The notes beneath the pieces were generated by a model. That model was not told where the DNA came from, did not search any database, and saw only the letters and a program-made list of their open reading frames with translations. This document shows, in pieces, positions 16,082-24,931 of a stretch of 64,000 bases of DNA. Every line of letters begins with the position of its first letter. Position 1 is the first letter of the stretch. The DNA is taken from the NCBI RefSeq assembly GCF_002933465.1, contig NZ_PSZE01000018.1, positions 1 to 64,000 on the forward strand. Reading direction: 5' to 3'. Made by a program: the position numbers and the translations under genes. Source of the DNA: Nocardia nova. GTDB lineage: Bacteria > Actinomycetota > Actinomycetes > Mycobacteriales > Mycobacteriaceae.

Positions 16082-18505
16082 TTACTCGATGGACGCGGTC
16101 AGCGGCAGTGCGATCACCGAGGTGCCGACGTGCACGGTGAAAGAACCGGGTTCGGTGTCCCATCCCGCGTCGGTCCAGTGCTGAAACGCTCGCTGCGGCA
16201 GAGAGATTCGCACCCGGCGCACTCCGCCCGGTTCGGCGGTGACGCTGGCGAAGGCGGCCAGCCATCGCACCGGACGCTCGATCGCACTGTCCTCGCGGGA
16301 CAGATAAACCTGGACGACCTGCTTACCGGTCCGCTCTCCGATATTGGCCACGGTCACCTCCACATCGTGGCCGTCCACCGCGAGATCGCTCAGTTCCCAC
16401 ACGGTGTAGCCGAGTCCGTGGCCGAACGGATACGCCGGCTGCACACCGGCCCGCAGCCAGGCGCGATAGCCGATGTGCACGCCCTCGTCGTATGTCAGGG
16501 TGCCGTCGGCGGCCGGGGTGGTGTCGCGGACCGGCACGTCGGCGAGTTCCTTCGGCCAGGTGGTCGGCAGCCGGCCGCCGGGTTCGGCCGCGCCGGTCAG
16601 CACGTCGGCCAGGGCGGCGCCGAACTCCTGGCCGGGGAACCAGGACAGCAGCACCGCGGCCACGTCGTCGCGCCACGGCATCTCCACGGGGGCACCGGAA
16701 TTCATGACCACCACGGTGCGCGGATTGACGGCGGCGACCGCGGCGACCAGGTCGTTCTGGCGGCCGGGCAGCGCCAGGGTGGTCCGGTCGCGCCCCTCGC
16801 TCTCCAGCTGTTCGGTGGTGCCGACGACCACGACGGCCACCTCGGCCCGGCGCGCGGCCTCGACCGCCGCGGCGAATTCCTCCTCGGGCGCGCGCTCCGG
16901 CCGCGCCACGACCAGGCCGACGCCGAGAATCATGCCCAGCCCCGCGGCCACCGACGCACCCGATCCGACCGTGATCCGGACGTCGACCTCCTGGCCGGCG
17001 GCGAGTTCGCGCTCGACGCAGCGTTGCGGCGGATCCAGCAGTGCGGCAACGGAATCCGAGCCGTCGAAGGCGATATCGGTGTCGATCACGCTCGCGCCGT
17101 CGAGCTCCACCACACAGTGACCCAGCGCCGCGACACCGAGCCGCCACTCGCCCGCCACATCGGCGCGCAGCCGCGCGCGCAGTTCGATCGCCGACGCGGC
17201 CGCCGCATGCGGATCACCGAACAGGACCAGCCGGCCCGCCGTGCGGTGCTGGGTGTCGAGGACACGCTCCCCGTCCAGGTAGCGCAGGCACAGACCCGGT
17301 GTCCCGGTGGCCGGGTCGGTGACCAGGTCCAGCGGCACGGGTATCAGGTCGTCACCGGTGCGCACCCCCGGCGTGTGGGTGACCGGCAGCACCGCCGACA
17401 GACCCTCGACCGGCGTGACGGTGTGGTCGGGGATCACGGTCGCGCTGCCGCCGCCCATGTACCGCGGCTGCGCGGCGGCGGGCCCCAGCAACGCCACCGA
17501 GGTCTGCGGCGGCAGCGGCAGCACACCGTCGTTGTGCACGAGCACCATCGCGGCCGCGGCGGCGCGGCGGACCAGATCGTGTGCCTGCGTGGCGGTGAAG
17601 ACGGGTACCGGGTCGGGCTCGCGCGGGGCCAGGGCGCCGACGCGATCGGCGAAACGCAGGATGCGCCGGACCTTGTCGTCGATCGCGGACTTCGGCACGG
17701 TGCCGGCCGCGAGCGCGTCGGCGAGGGCAGGGCCCCACAGCGGCGACGGGCCCGGCATGCACAGGTCGGTGCCACGCGCGGCGCCTTCGGTACTACGCAC
17801 GGCGGTCCAATCCGAGACGACCACGCCGTCGAATCCCCAACTGCCCTTGAGGGGTTCGTCCAGCAGCGGCGATTCGGTCATGGTGGTGCCGTCGACGCTG
17901 TTGTAGGCGGCCATCACCATCCACGCCCCCGCCTGCACCGCGCGTTCGAACGGATACAGGTACAGCTCGTGCAAGGCTCGCGCGGCGACGCGGACGTCGA
18001 CGGTGAACCGGTCGGTTTCGGAATCGTTGGCCACGAAGTGTTTCGGACAGGCAGCGACGCCGTGTGCCTGCACCGCGCACACATATGCGGCCGCGATCTC
18101 CGCGGTCAGCATCGGATCCTCGGAGAAGCATTCGAAATGCCTTCCGCCGAGCGGGGATCGGTGCAGGTTCACGGTGGGTCCGAGGACGGCGTAGACGTTC
18201 TTCTGCCGGGCCTGCGCCGCGATCAGGGCCCCGATCTCGATGAGCAGATCCCGGTCCCAGGTGGCGGCCAACGCGGTCCCGGACGGCAGGCTGACCGAGG
18301 GCTCACGTTCGTCCCAGTTCTCGCCCCGCACACCCGAGGGACCGTCGGATACCGGCATCTCGGCGAGACCGATCGCGGAATCCCCGGCCAGACGGAACAT
18401 TCCGGCTCCGGATATGAGCCGTAGTTCGGCCGCCGGATCCAATCGCGTTGCCAGCTGCTCGATCCGGTCGTCCATCGGCTGCCCCGTTTCGTCTCGACTG
18501 CGCAT
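16082..18505 (-). CDS. GH3 beta-glucosidase with PA14 insert
   Basis: An 807-residue glycoside hydrolase family 3 enzyme. The TIM-barrel part has SDGPSGVRG, ACPKHFVANDSETDR and the nucleophile in GFDGVVVSDW (Asp about 232). A PA14-like insertion follows the KSAIDDKVRRIL region. The second domain has LVHNDGVLPLPP and NSGAPVEMPW, and a fibronectin-like domain ends the chain (YPFGHGLGYTVWELSD). It releases terminal beta-glucose; no signal peptide is seen, so it is probably intracellular. The Met at residue 11 is an alternative start. It precedes the ceramidase gene, and some bacterial GH3 enzymes act on glucosylceramide, which would fit a joint pathway. Confidence 0.9.
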   Translation of the reverse strand: MRSRDETGQPMDDRIEQLATRLDPAAELRLISGAGMFRLAGDSAIGLAEMPVSDGPSGVRGENWDEREPSVSLPSGTALAATWDRDLLIEIGALIAAQARQKNVYAVLGPTVNLHRSPLGGRHFECFSEDPMLTAEIAAAYVCAVQAHGVAACPKHFVANDSETDRFTVDVRVAARALHELYLYPFERAVQAGAWMVMAAYNSVDGTTMTESPLLDEPLKGSWGFDGVVVSDWTAVRSTEGAARGTDLCMPGPSPLWGPALADALAAGTVPKSAIDDKVRRILRFADRVGALAPREPDPVPVFTATQAHDLVRRAAAAAMVLVHNDGVLPLPPQTSVALLGPAAAQPRYMGGGSATVIPDHTVTPVEGLSAVLPVTHTPGVRTGDDLIPVPLDLVTDPATGTPGLCLRYLDGERVLDTQHRTAGRLVLFGDPHAAAASAIELRARLRADVAGEWRLGVAALGHCVVELDGASVIDTDIAFDGSDSVAALLDPPQRCVERELAAGQEVDVRITVGSGASVAAGLGMILGVGLVVARPERAPEEEFAAAVEAARRAEVAVVVVGTTEQLESEGRDRTTLALPGRQNDLVAAVAAVNPRTVVVMNSGAPVEMPWRDDVAAVLLSWFPGQEFGAALADVLTGAAEPGGRLPTTWPKELADVPVRDTTPAADGTLTYDEGVHIGYRAWLRAGVQPAYPFGHGLGYTVWELSDLAVDGHDVEVTVANIGERTGKQVVQVYLSREDSAIERPVRWLAAFASVTAEPGGVRRVRISLPQRAFQHWTDAGWDTEPGSFTVHVGTSVIALPLTASIE

Positions 18506-18565
18506 CGGCCTCGACGCTACGGGATATCGGCGGGTCGGCGCCGTATTACCCGGCGCGCGTCGGGG

Positions 18566-19008
18566 CTAGCGCAACCGCAACCGGACCATCGGCAGCGTGT
18601 CGACCGGCGCGCCGGTCGCTCGTTCGATCACCGCGCGCAGATTCTGCCAGGCCCTGGGGTGCTCGTGGATGTAGTGCGCGAGCGCCGCCGCCGATTCGGC
18701 CTCGGTCATCGCCGTGGCTCTCGTGGGCACAGCCGGACATTCGAGTCGGCCTGGATGTTGCGGTACCACTGGGCGCGCGTGCCGAAGCCGGACACGATGA
18801 CGTACTCGCGGGGCCCCGGGTGGTCGACCACCTCCAGCACCATGTGCCGCTTCGCGCCGCTCGTGCGGCCGATATGTTCCATCATCAGCAGCCGCTGTCC
18901 GAAGACGAATCCGAGACCCGCGCGGTACAGCCCGATCGGGGCGCGGACCAGGATCCTGGTGTGCAATGCCCGCGCACCCAGCTCGGCGGCGAATTCGGCG
19001 AATGTCAT
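18566..19008 (-). pseudogene. F420-binding nitroreductase-family (DDN-like) gene with frameshift
   Basis: The 5' part (19008 to about 18706) encodes the split-barrel start of a deazaflavin-dependent nitroreductase-family protein: VFGQRLLMMEHIGRTSGAKR, then FGTRAQWYRNIQAD. It ends early in NVRLCPREPRR. The expected C-terminal part (MTEAESAAALAHYI, then LPMVRLRLR) follows in another frame from 18709 to 18566. A one-base change near 18725 would restore the full gene. The second frame begins with ATG overlapping the first stop as ATGA, but on its own it is only a domain fragment. It could be a true pseudogene or a sequencing error. Confidence 0.7.
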
Positions 19009-19017
19009 CGTGATCTC

Positions 19018-19161
19018 CTAGTCGACAGTGCACCGGGGCCGCTCGGCGACGAGCCTGGTCGTCACCGATCCCCAGCCGCGTTCGGCGATCAGCTCCGTCG
19101 CGGCGTCCATCAGCCGGGCCCGCGTCTCGTGGCCCTGCTCTTTCGCGGTGACCAAACGCAC
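19018..19161 (-). pseudogene. TetR-family regulator, truncated after the HTH
   Basis: A GTG at 19161 opens a 47-codon frame: AKEQGHETRARLMDAATELI, then AERGWGSVTTRLVAER. This is the first two helices of a TetR HTH, after which the protein stops in PRCTVD. The recognition helix and ligand domain are gone. It overlaps the ribosome-binding region of the F420-type gene and probably was its co-transcribed regulator. Its operator-like inverted repeat at 19166-19194 is still present. Confidence 0.7.
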
Positions 19162-19165
19162 CTAC

Positions 19166-19194
19166 TTGGTCGTTCCCCTTGGGCGAATGACCAA
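19166..19194. promoter_or_regulatory. Orphan TetR operator
   Basis: TTGGTCGTTCCCC and GGCGAATGACCAA are inverted copies around TTG, with 11 of 13 pairs matching. It lies directly before the start of the truncated TetR gene, where an autoregulatory operator is expected. The regulator that read it appears to be lost here. Confidence 0.6.
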
Positions 19195-19299
19195 ATATCC
19201 GCGACGTCGAGGCCCTCACCAGAGGCCATCGCCCCGCCGTGCGCCACGCTCGCGGAGTTGGTCCCGGGTCAGGCCGGTGTGATAGGGAATTGTCGTGTC

Positions 19300-21423
19300 A
19301 TGCACCCCTTCCGTTCATCCCGTCTACACCGCCGCGCCGCCATGCCCGCGACGATGACGGAGGCGGCCGTCGATCGCGCGCGAGCGCTCGGCTACCGCCG
19401 GGACCTGGACGGATTGCGCGGACTGGCCATCGCGCTGGTGGTGATCTTCCACATCTGGTTCGGCCGGGTGTCGGGCGGGGTGGACATCTTCTTGGTGCTG
19501 TCGGGCTATTTCTTCACCGGATCGCTGCTGCGCCGGGCCGAGTCGGGCGGTGAGGTCGGCATCGGCCTCACCCTGCGGCGCACCGCCCGTCGGCTGTTGC
19601 CCGCGCTCGTGGTGGTACTCGGCGCCGTGGTGGTCGCGACCGTCACGCTGCGGCCGTACACGCAGTGGGGTGATCTGGCCGGCCAGACCCTGGCCTCGCT
19701 GCTGTACTACCAGAACTGGCGGCTGGCGACGACCTGGTCGGACTATCTGGCCGCCGATCCGTCGGTGAGCCCCCTGCAACACCTGTGGTCGATGTCGGTG
19801 CAGGGGCAGTACTACCTCGCGGCGCTGCTCGTGGTGGCCGCCACGGTATGGGTGTGCCGGCGACTCGGGCGCGAGCGCGCCGTGCGCCCGGCGCTGGCCG
19901 CGGTGATCGTCGTCGCCACGCTCGCCTCGTTCCTGTACGCCGCGCGGGGTTCGGCGACCCATCAGGGCTGGAACTACTACGACAGCGCGGCGCGGGCGTG
20001 GGAACTGCTGGTCGGCGCCGGATTGGCACTGGCCGCCGCCGCACTGCGCGTGCCGCGGGTATTGCGCGCGGTACTGGCGGCCGCGGGCCTGCTGGTCGTC
20101 GCGGTGGGCGGCTGGATCACCGACGGCGCGAATCAGTTCCCGGGCCCGCCGGCGCTGCTGCCGGTCGGTGCGGCCGTGGCGCTGATCCTGGCCGGCGCCG
20201 GGGTCGGCGCCGAGGAACAGCCGCGGCTCACCCGGCTACTGGCCTCGCCTCCCCTGGTCCGGCTCGGCGACCTGGCCTACTCGCTGTATCTGTGGCATTG
20301 GCCGTTGCTGATCTTCCTGCTCGCCGAACGCGGCGGCTCCCGCGCGGGGGTGACAGGCGGCGCGGCGGTGATCGCTGTCTCTCTCGGTCTGGCCTATCTC
20401 ACCCATCGCTATATCGAGCAGCCGCTGCGCCTGCGCCCCCCGCAGGAGGCCACAGCACCGGCGTTCGGCCCTCGGTATCGCCGCACCGCCGGGGTCGCCT
20501 TGTCGGTGACGGCGGCGGTGGTCGCCTCCGCGGCGGTCACCTGGAGCGCGGTCGTGCAGACTCATCCACCGCGCGCGGTGGGCGCCCTCGACCCGGTGCA
20601 GTATCCCGGCGCCGAGGCACTGGTCGGCGGCGCACCGGTACCGCAGGCGCGTATGCGTCCGACGCTGTACGAGGCGCCGGCGGAACTGCCGCGCCCGACC
20701 GTCGACGGATGTATCGCCGACTGGGATCACCGCGAGGTCGTCACCTGTACCTACGGGGCAGCCGATGCCCAGCACACGCTCGCGGTGGTAGGTAACTCCC
20801 ATGCCGAGCACTGGATGCCGGCGCTGCAGCAGCTGGCCGAGCAGCACCATTTCAAGATCCTGGTGCATCTGAAGATGGGCTGTCCGCTCACTCTCGACCA
20901 GAACGCCATGTACAAGGGCGAACCGAATCCGGATTGCCGCGACTGGTCGCGCGAGGTGATCGATCTGCTGGGTAACGAACGGCCCGACTGGGTGTTCACG
21001 ACCGGCACCCGCCCGGTCGACGCGGGCGGCGACGAAACCCCGCCCGACTACCAGGACGTGTGGAAGGCGTTGTCCGACAAGGGTATCCGGGTGATCGCGA
21101 TCCGCGACACCCCGTGGCTGCGCCACGACGGTGTGCGCTATCGCGCCATCGACTGCCTGGCCCGCCACGGCGATCGGATCAGCTGCGGCATGCACCGCGC
21201 CGATGCGCTCTCACCGGTCAACCCGGCCCTCGACGCGGCCGCCGCCTTCCCCAACGTCTTCCCCATCGACCTCACCGACGCCGTCTGCGAACGCGACGTC
21301 TGCCCGGTGGAGATCGGCAATATCCTCGTCTACCACGACGAACACCACTTCACCGCGAGCTACGCGCGTTCACTGGCCCCGGAACTCGGCCGGCAGCTCA
21401 GCCCACTGCTGGGTTGGTGGTGA
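19300..21423 (+). CDS. Membrane acyltransferase with C-terminal SGNH domain (OafA/YrhL-type)
   Basis: A protein of about 707 residues. The N-terminal half is an acyltransferase-3 domain with about ten helices: RRDLDGLRGLAIALVVIFHI opens it, and GGVDIFLVLSGYFFTG and LAYSLYLWHWPLLIFLLAER follow. The C-terminal half is an extracellular SGNH-hydrolase-like domain with LAVVGNSHAEHW and a final DEHHFTASYAR. Such proteins O-acetylate cell-envelope glycans or glycolipids, the membrane part passing the acyl group to the SGNH domain. I take ATG 19300 (MHPFRSSRLH); later Met codons at 19341 and 19354 are possible. The upstream open frame is a shadow. Confidence 0.85.
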   Translation: MHPFRSSRLHRRAAMPATMTEAAVDRARALGYRRDLDGLRGLAIALVVIFHIWFGRVSGGVDIFLVLSGYFFTGSLLRRAESGGEVGIGLTLRRTARRLLPALVVVLGAVVVATVTLRPYTQWGDLAGQTLASLLYYQNWRLATTWSDYLAADPSVSPLQHLWSMSVQGQYYLAALLVVAATVWVCRRLGRERAVRPALAAVIVVATLASFLYAARGSATHQGWNYYDSAARAWELLVGAGLALAAAALRVPRVLRAVLAAAGLLVVAVGGWITDGANQFPGPPALLPVGAAVALILAGAGVGAEEQPRLTRLLASPPLVRLGDLAYSLYLWHWPLLIFLLAERGGSRAGVTGGAAVIAVSLGLAYLTHRYIEQPLRLRPPQEATAPAFGPRYRRTAGVALSVTAAVVASAAVTWSAVVQTHPPRAVGALDPVQYPGAEALVGGAPVPQARMRPTLYEAPAELPRPTVDGCIADWDHREVVTCTYGAADAQHTLAVVGNSHAEHWMPALQQLAEQHHFKILVHLKMGCPLTLDQNAMYKGEPNPDCRDWSREVIDLLGNERPDWVFTTGTRPVDAGGDETPPDYQDVWKALSDKGIRVIAIRDTPWLRHDGVRYRAIDCLARHGDRISCGMHRADALSPVNPALDAAAAFPNVFPIDLTDAVCERDVCPVEIGNILVYHDEHHFTASYARSLAPELGRQLSPLLGWW

Positions 21424-21457
21424 GCGAGGCCAGCGGCGGCCGCTCGGCCGACGGCAC

Positions 21458-21570
21458 CGGGCCAGGTCACGGTCGTGACGCCGATAGGTGCAACAGCAGC
21501 TATTTCGCCGATCGGCGCGCCGACGATCCCGTACTCGGCAGGCAGGAGTGGTCGAGTGTCCGCACCGCGG
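21458..21570 (+). pseudogene. Relic of an antigen-85-like esterase gene
   Basis: GQVTVVTPIGA in one frame is followed after a one-base shift by SSYFADRRADDPVLGRQEW and TAELPR. This matches the segment VNVVVPFGGASSYFTDWR with DDPVLGRQRW and TEELP in the intact genes at 28219 and 29490. Only about 35 codons remain. It shows that a third copy once stood here or that a fragment was moved. Confidence 0.7.
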
Positions 21571-21589
21571 AGCTGCCGCGGACAGATGA

Positions 21590-21750
21590 TCGACCACCTC
21601 GGCCAGCACCCGCAGCGTCGGCAGGCTGGCCGCGTCCAGGCCCCACGCGCAATATCCCAGTGCGCGAACGGTTTCCAGCACCTGTTCGAATTGGGCCCGG
21701 CGCTCGGGTGGCGCGGGGGCGAGCTTTCGGCCCGTCCGATGTTGCCAGTC
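21590..21750 (-). other. Possible relic of a regulator gene
   Basis: On the minus strand one frame reads PERRAQFEQVLETVRALGYC followed by AWGLDAASLPTLRVLAEVVDHL. It looks like real protein and recalls the effector domain of IclR-type regulators, but it has no start or flanking domain. I call it a relic with low certainty. Confidence 0.3.
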
Positions 21751-21773
21751 GGCACGGGATCCTAACCTGTCGC

Positions 21774-21807
21774 GATACGAATAATTGAATTATTCGATAC
21801 GAATAAT
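21774..21807. promoter_or_regulatory. AT-rich operator with direct and inverted repeats
   Basis: GATACGAATAAT occurs at 21774-21785 and again at 21796-21807. The centre CGAATAATTGAATTATTCG (21778-21796) is a perfect palindrome except for its middle base. It lies just before GAGGAG and the start of the secreted protein at 21825, in strong AT contrast to its surroundings. I infer a promoter/operator. Confidence 0.6.
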
Positions 21808-21824
21808 CATATCGAGGAGTGCTT

Positions 21825-23278
21825 GTGCGATGTCAGGGCTTTACCGGGGGCGCGATCACCTCGATCGCGGCCGTCGCGGTGGCGATACTGACCGTCGGCG
21901 CGGGAACCGCGAACGCCGCGTTCGGCCCACCCCTCCGGTCGATCCGTATCTCGGGCCGGTCGGCACCGCCACCATGCACGGCGATGCGGAATCCTCCGAC
22001 AGCACCCCGCTGACGGGCGTCGGTACCGGCGCGGTGCACGCACGGTTCCGCGAACTGGCCGCCGCGTGCCCGACTATCCTGCAAGGCGCCGACGGCATGC
22101 CGCAGGCGTTGTGCACCACCGTCACCGACCGTTCGCCCAAGATATTCCTGCTCGACCCGAACAACGGTCGGCCGCTCACATCGCTGTCGCTACCCAAGGG
22201 CGGGCTGCTGGGCGGGGTCTATGCCTATCTGGACAATGCCGACCGCATGGTCATGGTCGACGGTGACGACAATTTGGTACGGGTCGCGCATACGAAAGAG
22301 GGCGACGGCTGGAAGCTGGCCATCGCCTCCTCGATGCCCCTCGGCGCCGCGGTGACCGGCCACTGCGGCGGCAACGGCTGTGACAGCGTCGCCTCGCTGA
22401 TGCCCGATCGCGACGGCCGGGTGTGGTTCGCCACCGCCAACGGCACGGTGGGCGCGGTCGACCCGAAAACCGGCTCCGCACAATCGATCACGCTGCCCGG
22501 CGAGCACGTCGACAACAGCATCTCGACCGCCCCGGAGGGCACCGCGGTCACCACCGATCACGCCACCTATCTGTTCACCGCGGACGGCTCGGGCGCTCCA
22601 CACCAGGTGTGGCGGCAGCCCTACGATCGCGGCCCGGCGCGCAAACCCGGACAGCTCAGCTGGGGCAGCGGGGCCAGTCCGACCTTCTTCGGCCCACGTG
22701 ACGGTACCGATTATCTGGGGATCACCGATAACGCGGTGCCGCAGGAGAATCTGCTCGTCTACGACACCCGCAGCGGCCGCCAGGTCTGCTCGGCGCCCGC
22801 GGTGGACGGCACCGAGAACTCGCCGATCGGCTCGGGTAACAGCGTCTTCGTGGCGAGCACCTACGGCTACCCGTATCCGGCGCTACCCGACAACGCCGGT
22901 CCGAGCGAGCCGGACAACGCCGATTTCACCGGCGGCATGGTCCGCATCGACGTGAATGCCGACGGTAACGGCTGTACCCGGAAATGGACCAGCGATGTGA
23001 AATCTGCTGCGGCTCCGCGGCTTTCACTGGCGGACCGCAAGATCTATACGGTCGCCCGCAAGAATCGGATCGCCGGCATCGACACCGGCAGCGCCGGAGC
23101 GGTGATCGACACCTATCACCTCGTCGTGATCGACGCGGCAACCGGTACGGAGAATTCCAGCCGGTTGATCGGCACCAGCACCGTGCACGACACCCTGCAG
23201 ATGGTGGGCACGATCGCACCGGGGCGCGTGCAATACCAGGGCACCACGACCGGGCTGTTCCGGATCGCACCGAGCTGA
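21825..23278 (+). pseudogene. Secreted beta-propeller-like protein, frameshift after the signal peptide
   Basis: GTG 21825, five bases after GAGGAG, opens a clear signal peptide (GGAITSIAAVAVAILTVGAG, then TANAAFG). At about 21930, in a run of C, the coding frame changes. The rest (PPVDPYLGPVGTATMHGD onward, about 440 residues) is in a second frame up to 23278. That part has repeated short strands such as VWFATANGTVGAVDPKTG and IYTVARKNRIAGIDTG, as in PQQ/beta-propeller-type secreted proteins. One base change would join the two parts. It could be decay, phase variation in the C-run, or a sequencing error. No catalytic motif is recognised. Confidence 0.6.
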
Positions 23279-23299
23279 ACGGGAATTCGACCGCCACAC

Positions 23300-23336
23300 G
23301 GGCGAGGCCGCTACAGGTCTCGCCCCTCTGGGTTTT
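23300..23336 (+). terminator. Intrinsic-type terminator
   Basis: GGGCGAGGCC (23300-23309) pairs with GGTCTCGCCC (23316-23325), with one G-U pair and a six-base loop, followed by a TTTT at 23333. It comes 20 bases after the stop at 23278. Confidence 0.75.
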
Positions 23337-23678
23337 CCGGATCGCTCGAAGATTGCTATTGTAGCCGTCCAGTACGGACGATCGTCTACTAAATGCGTAC
23401 GTACATAGTCGAATAGCCGCAGCGATGTCCGAAATGCGCACGGCCCATTGGCTTCTCACGTTAAATACTTATTACGCAGCTGTATCCGATTGGTTAGCAA
23501 CATTTCTCAACCGTAAACGTTTCTGTGTCGCACCTTTACGCCGGGTCGGCACTCGTTAATCTCAATTCGCGCGATCCGGTAATCCGGATTTCGCACCGGC
23601 AGCGGATAATTCGGCAATTCTCCCCTTGGAATTCCCGATCGCTCGCCGCCTTATCCGATCGACCACGATGAGGATCCG
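23337..23678. other. AT-rich upstream region of the secreted protein gene
   Basis: About 340 bases without a gene. It is markedly AT-richer than its surroundings, for example around GTTAAATACTTATTACG near 23460, and probably holds the promoter for the gene at 23679. I could not choose a single -10/-35 pair. Confidence 0.5.
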
Positions 23679-24425
23679 ATGAACAAGACCACCCGTTTGG
23701 TCTCCGGCGCGACCATAGCTTTGATGGTGACCGGTGCCGTAGCCACCACCGCCACCACTGCCAACGCCGCCACCGGCACGCCCACGGCCCCCGCCGCCGG
23801 CGCACCGATCGCCGCCGACCCGTTCACACTGACGACCGAAATCCTTCCGGGCGTCCGCTACACGAGCAATACCCAGGACGGCTCGGTCAGCATTCAGACC
23901 GGACTGGGCTCGCTCACCACGGTGGGCACCCAATTCCAGGTCAAGGACGGCAACGGCGCTCTCGTCGCCGGTACCGCCCTGGCCACCTCGCCAAAGGCCG
24001 AACAGGCCGCCACCGCACCCGCCTCGCTGCCGGAGACCCAGCAGACGGCCGCCGAGCAGCCGGCGCCGCAATCGGCCGCCGTCGAACAACCGGTCACCTC
24101 CGCCCAGCCGATCTACACCCAGGACGAGTTCAACTCCGCCCTGAGCGTGGCCGCCACCCAGTTCGGGCTGGCGACCGGTATCGGCAGCCTCGCCGGCGGC
24201 GCGGTGGGCGGCATCACCGGCTGCGTGCTCGGCGCGACGGTCGGCTTCGCTCTGGTGCCGGAGTTCTTCCTCGGCAGCGGCGCGGCCGGCTGCCTGGTCG
24301 GGGCCGGCCTCGGTGCCACCGTCGGCCCGCTGATCGGCGCCGCCATCCTCGGCGTGCCGGTCGGTATCGCCAGCGCGGTGCAGATGTACAACACCCTCAA
24401 CGCACCTGCTCCGGCCGCCTCCTGA
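23679..24425 (+). CDS. Secreted protein with glycine-rich C-terminal domain
   Basis: A 248-residue exported protein. MNKTTRLVSGATIALMVTGA and ATTANAATG form a classical signal peptide with cleavage near residue 30. The middle is Ala/Pro/Gln-rich. The C-terminal 100 residues carry GIGSLAGGAVGGITGCVLGA and CLVGAGLGATVGPLIGAAIL, glycine-zipper-like hydrophobic stretches with two Cys residues that could insert in, or oligomerise on, a membrane. Proteins of this kind are frequent in Nocardia and have no known role. It ends at a strong hairpin, so it is probably transcribed alone. Confidence 0.7.
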   Translation: MNKTTRLVSGATIALMVTGAVATTATTANAATGTPTAPAAGAPIAADPFTLTTEILPGVRYTSNTQDGSVSIQTGLGSLTTVGTQFQVKDGNGALVAGTALATSPKAEQAATAPASLPETQQTAAEQPAPQSAAVEQPVTSAQPIYTQDEFNSALSVAATQFGLATGIGSLAGGAVGGITGCVLGATVGFALVPEFFLGSGAAGCLVGAGLGATVGPLIGAAILGVPVGIASAVQMYNTLNAPAPAAS

Positions 24426-24440
24426 GTCGGCTCTCCCACC

Positions 24441-24471
24441 CTGTGGCCCCGTCGTTCCGGCGGGGCCACAG
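24441..24471. terminator. Strong hairpin terminator
   Basis: CTGTGGCCCCG pairs perfectly with CGGGGCCACAG around a nine-base loop, 15 bases after the stop at 24425. Confidence 0.8.
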
Positions 24472-24494
24472 CCGTTCCCGAGGGCCGGGAATGG

Positions 24495-24515
24495 GTACTA
24501 TCCCGGTACGTAGTC
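24495..24515. promoter_or_regulatory. Possible BlaI/MecI operator
   Basis: GTACTATCCCGGTACGTAGTC has ACTA and TAGT as inverted ends, resembling the TACTA...TAGTA dyads bound by BlaI-type repressors. It lies about 20 bp before the BlaI-family start. The arms are short, so the call is weak. Confidence 0.4.
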
Positions 24516-24532
24516 GATGGTGGAGAGGTGCG

Positions 24533-24931
24533 ATGGCACATCGTTTCGGGGATCTGGAGGCGGTGGTGATGGACCGCATCTGGTCCGCTCCCGACACCAT
24601 CACCGTGCGGACCGTGTTCGAGGACCTGCTGCGCAGCCGCGAAATCGCCTACACCACGGTCATGACCACCATGGACAATCTGCACCGCAAGGGCTGGCTG
24701 GAACGCGAACGCGACGGCAAGGCCTATCGCTATCGCGCGCGCCTGAGCCGCGAACAGTACAGCGCTCAGCTGATGCGCGAGGCGCTCGGCGGCGGCCGCT
24801 CCGATCTGGTGCTCGCCCATTTCGTCGAGCAGATCTCCGACGACGACACCGCCGCGCTGCGCAAGGTGCTGCGCCGCGCGAAAACCCGCAATGCCCACAC
24901 CGATCAGCCGGGTACCGAGGTCGCCGAGTGA
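24533..24931 (+). CDS. BlaI/MecI-family transcriptional repressor
   Basis: A 132-residue winged-helix protein. FGDLEAVVMDRIWSAPDTIT, AYTTVMTTMDNLHRKGWLER and RDGKAYRYRARLSRE are the HTH and wing; the C-terminal helices dimerise. BlaI proteins repress beta-lactamase or other cell-envelope genes until cut by a membrane peptidase. ATG 24533 has GGAGAGG upstream. It overlaps the M56 peptidase gene as GTGA, the usual BlaI-BlaR-like pair in actinobacteria. No beta-lactamase gene is nearby. Confidence 0.9.
   Translation: MAHRFGDLEAVVMDRIWSAPDTITVRTVFEDLLRSREIAYTTVMTTMDNLHRKGWLERERDGKAYRYRARLSREQYSAQLMREALGGGRSDLVLAHFVEQISDDDTAALRKVLRRAKTRNAHTDQPGTEVAE

Noticed and set aside
14024..18424. Very long plus-strand open frames opposite the ceramidase and the GH3 gene
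   Set aside because: Both are antisense to clear enzymes with signal peptide and catalytic motifs. Their composition (Arg/His/Gly) is that of shadow frames.
18566..18709. Separate small gene coupled by ATGA after the F420-type frame
   Set aside because: Its 47 residues are exactly the missing C-terminus of the upstream protein, so a frameshift explains it better.
19200..19299. Minus-strand 30-codon frame with YHTGLTRDQLRERG
   Set aside because: It recalls AbiEi-type antitoxin starts, but it is only 30 codons and the evidence is too thin.
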